Assembly (NCBI GenBank): GCA_022709755.1
Contig: JAKLIF010000007.1
Coordinates: 123,280 to 187,279, forward strand
DNA: 64,000 bases
Source of the DNA: Elusimicrobiota bacterium
GTDB taxonomy: Bacteria; Elusimicrobiota; Elusimicrobia; FEN-1173; JAKLIF01
Direction: 5' to 3'
Shown here in pieces: positions 61,949-64,000 of the stretch (position 1 is the stretch's first letter; each line of letters opens with the position of its first letter). The notes under the pieces were generated by a model. It did no database searches, was not told where the DNA came from, and worked only from the letters and a program-made list of their open reading frames with translations. The position numbers and the translations under genes were made by a program.

Positions 61949-62785
61949 TCAAAACGATTTAACGGTGCGATCGATCGCCATCAGCTGACGGAGACCGCCC
62001 GGAAGCGCCGACAGCGGGATGGCGTTGGGCCCGTCCGATAAAGCCCTCGCGGGATCCGGATGGACTTCCATGAACACCGCGGCCACGCCGACGGCCACCG
62101 CCGCGCGGGCCAAGGGCCAGATGAACTCGCGCTGGCCCCCCGTCGATGTCCCACGTCCGCCGGGCAACTGGACGGAATGGGTGGCATCGAAGATGACGGG
62201 GCATCCCAACCCCTTCATGACCGTGAGCCCCCTCATGTCGACGACCAAATTGTTGTATCCGAACGACACGCCCCGTTCCGTGAGAAGGATCTGGCGGTTC
62301 CCGACCGACATCGCCTTGTCGACGACGTTGCGCACGTCCCACGGGGCCAGGAACTGTCCTTTTTTGACGTTGATGATCTTGCCCGTGCGCGCGGCCGCCA
62401 CCACCAGGTCGGTCTGGCGGCACATGAACGCGGGGATCTGAAGGATATCGGCCACGGCTTCCGCCGCGGGGATTTCGTCGACGCTGTGGACATCGATGAG
62501 CAACGGGGCGTCGATCCGGCGCTTGAGTCGCTCGAGGATCTCCAACCCCTCCTCCAATCCCGGACCGCGATAGGACTTGATGGAGGACCGATTGGCCTTG
62601 TCGTAGGAACACTTAAAGATCAGGGGGACCTTCATCCGCCGGGCGGTCTTCTCCAGGGTCCGGGCGATCCGCTCCGTCATCGATTCGCTCTCGATGACGC
62701 AGGGGCCCGCGATCAGGACGAGCGGTTGGTCATTCCCGATCCGGATGCCGCCGACGGTGACCGTGCCGTGAGGGGTCCGGGTCAT
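61949..62785 (-). CDS. kdsA: 3-deoxy-D-manno-octulosonate 8-phosphate synthase
   Basis: Condenses PEP and arabinose-5-phosphate to Kdo-8-phosphate. The 278-aa TIM barrel has IAGPCVIES, FKCSYDKANRSS, SVDEI, FMCRQTDLV, TERGVSFGYNNLVVDMR and FDATHSVQLPGG. The cysteine in AGPC corresponds to the metal ligand of Aquifex KdsA; the E. coli metal-free enzyme has Asn there. So a metal-dependent (class II) enzyme is likely. The ATG overlaps the pyrG stop (ATGA). Confidence 0.95.
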   Translation of the reverse strand: MTRTPHGTVTVGGIRIGNDQPLVLIAGPCVIESESMTERIARTLEKTARRMKVPLIFKCSYDKANRSSIKSYRGPGLEEGLEILERLKRRIDAPLLIDVHSVDEIPAAEAVADILQIPAFMCRQTDLVVAAARTGKIINVKKGQFLAPWDVRNVVDKAMSVGNRQILLTERGVSFGYNNLVVDMRGLTVMKGLGCPVIFDATHSVQLPGGRGTSTGGQREFIWPLARAAVAVGVAAVFMEVHPDPARALSDGPNAIPLSALPGGLRQLMAIDRTVKSF

Positions 62786-64000
62786 GCGGAGACGCCTCCC
62801 GTCTTCCGGTGTTGGAGGGCCGCGCCGATGAAATCCTTGAACAACGGATGAGGCCGGAGCGGGCGGGAACCGAATTCCGGGTGGAACTGGACCGCCACGA
62901 ACCAGGGATGGGGCTGGAATTCGACGATCTCCCCCAGGTTCTCTTTCGGATAGAAACCCGTGACGCGCAGACCCGCCCGTTCCAATTTTTTCCGATATTG
63001 GTTATTAAGCTCGTAGCGGTGGCGATGCCGTTCCAGGATCGTGTCCCGCCCGTAAGAACGGTGGGCCCAGGACCCCTTGCGGACGTGGCAGGGATAGACA
63101 CCCAGCCGCATGTTGCCGCCCTTCCCGGTGAGCTTCTTCTGGGTCGTCATCAGATGGATGACGGGATGGCGTGTCCGAGGGGAGAACTCGGTGGAATGGG
63201 CGTCCTTCAAATGAGCGACGTGGCGGGCCACATCGATGACGGCGCATTGCATGCCGAGGCAGATGCCGAAGAACGGGATCTTCTTCTCGCGGGCGAAGCG
63301 GGTCGCCGCAACCTTCCCCTCCACTCCGCGGTCGCCGAACCCCCCGGGGACCAATATCCCGTCGACGCCGGACAAGACCTTGTCCAGGTCCTCGTTCTCC
63401 ACGTCGACATATCTGATGATCACCTTGGTGCGATGGGCCAATCCGCCGTGGACCAGCGACTCGCCGATGGACTTATAGGCATCCTTCAAACCCACGTATT
63501 TACCGGCGATGGCGATGGTGACGGCCTGCGTCGCGTTCTGCATCCGCTGGACCATGCTGTTCCAATCCGCCATGAATTTCTTCCGGGCCGTCCAACCGAA
63601 CCGCCAGAGGATCAGCCGGTCCACTCCTTGCTCCTCGAGCATGAGGGGCACCTCGTAAATCGTGGAGGCGTCTCTGGCCTCGATGACCGCGTCCCTCGGC
63701 ACGCTGCAGAAAAGGCCAATCTTCTCCTTCACGGACTCCTCCAGCGGTTTTTCCGTGCGGCACACGATGATGTCGGGATCGATCCCGATCTCGCGCAGTT
63801 TCCCGACGGAATGCTGGGTCGGCTTGGTCTTGAGTTCCTCGGACACCTTCATATAAGGGATCAGCGTGACGTGGACGTAAAGGACGTTCTCCCGCCCCCG
63901 GTCCAGCCGGATCTGGCGGATGGCTTCCAAAAACGGCTGGCTCTCGATGTCGCCGACAGTGCCGCCCACCTCGACGATCACCACATCGCGCCCCCGCGCC
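62782..64000 (-). CDS. pyrG: CTP synthase (N-terminal part beyond the right edge)
   Basis: Makes CTP from UTP, ATP and glutamine. About 406 codons are visible; the first 130-140 residues, with the ATP loop, lie outside the window. Seen are VEVGGTVGDIESQPFLEA and, in the glutaminase domain, FFGICLGMQCAVID with the nucleophile Cys, VPGGFGDRG and QFHPEF. The frame is open to base 64000, so the gene is 5'-truncated, not damaged. Supplying CTP next to kdsA fits CMP-Kdo synthesis. Confidence 0.96.
   Translation of the reverse strand, partial: ARGRDVVIVEVGGTVGDIESQPFLEAIRQIRLDRGRENVLYVHVTLIPYMKVSEELKTKPTQHSVGKLREIGIDPDIIVCRTEKPLEESVKEKIGLFCSVPRDAVIEARDASTIYEVPLMLEEQGVDRLILWRFGWTARKKFMADWNSMVQRMQNATQAVTIAIAGKYVGLKDAYKSIGESLVHGGLAHRTKVIIRYVDVENEDLDKVLSGVDGILVPGGFGDRGVEGKVAATRFAREKKIPFFGICLGMQCAVIDVARHVAHLKDAHSTEFSPRTRHPVIHLMTTQKKLTGKGGNMRLGVYPCHVRKGSWAHRSYGRDTILERHRHRYELNNQYRKKLERAGLRVTGFYPKENLGEIVEFQPHPWFVAVQFHPEFGSRPLRPHPLFKDFIGAALQHRKTGGVSA

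Noticed and set aside
1..64000. CRISPR arrays, insertion sequences, prophage genes, toxin or defence islands
   Set aside because: No regularly spaced repeats, transposase, integrase, or nuclease/abortive-infection genes were found on either strand; the gene content is housekeeping plus one glycan cluster.

Overview
The window reads as one chromosomal segment of a Gram-negative (diderm) bacterium with a GC-rich genome (coding DNA roughly 60% GC by eye). It carries Kdo synthesis (kdsA, kdsC, kdsD) and LPS export genes (lptA, lptB, lptC), so an outer membrane is likely. MurE has the DNPR motif of meso-diaminopimelate ligases. It also has HrcA/CIRCE heat-shock control, HPr kinase, RapZ and a mannose-family PTS. 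This mix, the order of the kds-lpt-hpf-ptsN-hprK-rapZ-PTS run, the [14 protein letters not shown] DnaK and the secreted protein at the left edge resemble uncultivated Omnitrophota (old OP3) as I remember them. That placement is inference; no 16S rRNA gene is present. No mobile element, phage, CRISPR array or obvious foreign island was seen. Almost every gene is on the minus strand; only the HD-GYP gene is on the plus strand. Many neighbours share a 4-bp ATGA stop/start overlap, so translational coupling looks common.

Layout, left to right (transcription mostly runs right to left). 1-611: 5' part of a secreted protein, cut by the edge. 646-682: intrinsic terminator. 779-4712: SGNH hydrolase-nadC-birA-sat operon. 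4846-6084: HD-GYP phosphodiesterase on the plus strand, divergent from that operon. 6097-20198: division and cell-wall (dcw) cluster mraZ-rsmH-ftsL-ftsI-murE-murF-mraY-murD-ftsW-murG, then surE and uvrB, with a clear mraZ promoter and operator. 20396-21842: a compact RNA operon, promoter-tRNA-Ile2-tRNA-Val-zinc-ribbon protein-rnpB-terminator. 21850-33440: heat-shock operon (promoter, CIRCE, hrcA-grpE-dnaK-dnaJ-rsmE-membrane protein-mtaB-HIT) running directly into the macromolecular-synthesis genes rpsU-dnaG-rpoD. 33486-41394: nucleotide-sugar and glycan cluster with its own promoter (thiamine-diphosphate E1 alpha/beta pair, four NAD-binding epimerase/dehydratase genes, a GT2 transferase, a heptose-kinase-like GHMP kinase). 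41408-46984: hemW, a membrane glycosyltransferase, lepB, lepA. 47028-56807: PTS block (ptsI, HPr, EIID, EIIC, GH57 glucanotransferase, EIIB, EIIA) with regulators rapZ, hprK, ptsN, hpf. 56822-64000: lptB-lptA-lptC-kdsC-kdsD, three zinc-ribbon membrane proteins, kdsA and the 3' part of pyrG.

How the genes work together: the dcw block makes and polymerises peptidoglycan precursor and starts septation; the kds/lpt block makes Kdo and moves LPS outward; the sugar cluster probably decorates a surface glycan; and the PTS block couples sugar uptake to HPr phosphorylation and, through a GH57 enzyme placed between EIIB and EIIC, perhaps to glycogen or maltodextrin turnover. The least explained parts are the zinc-ribbon membrane trio inside the Kdo/LPS operon, the GH57 gene inside the PTS operon, the E1 alpha/beta pair without E2/E3, and the tandem epimerases that lack the usual catalytic tyrosine.
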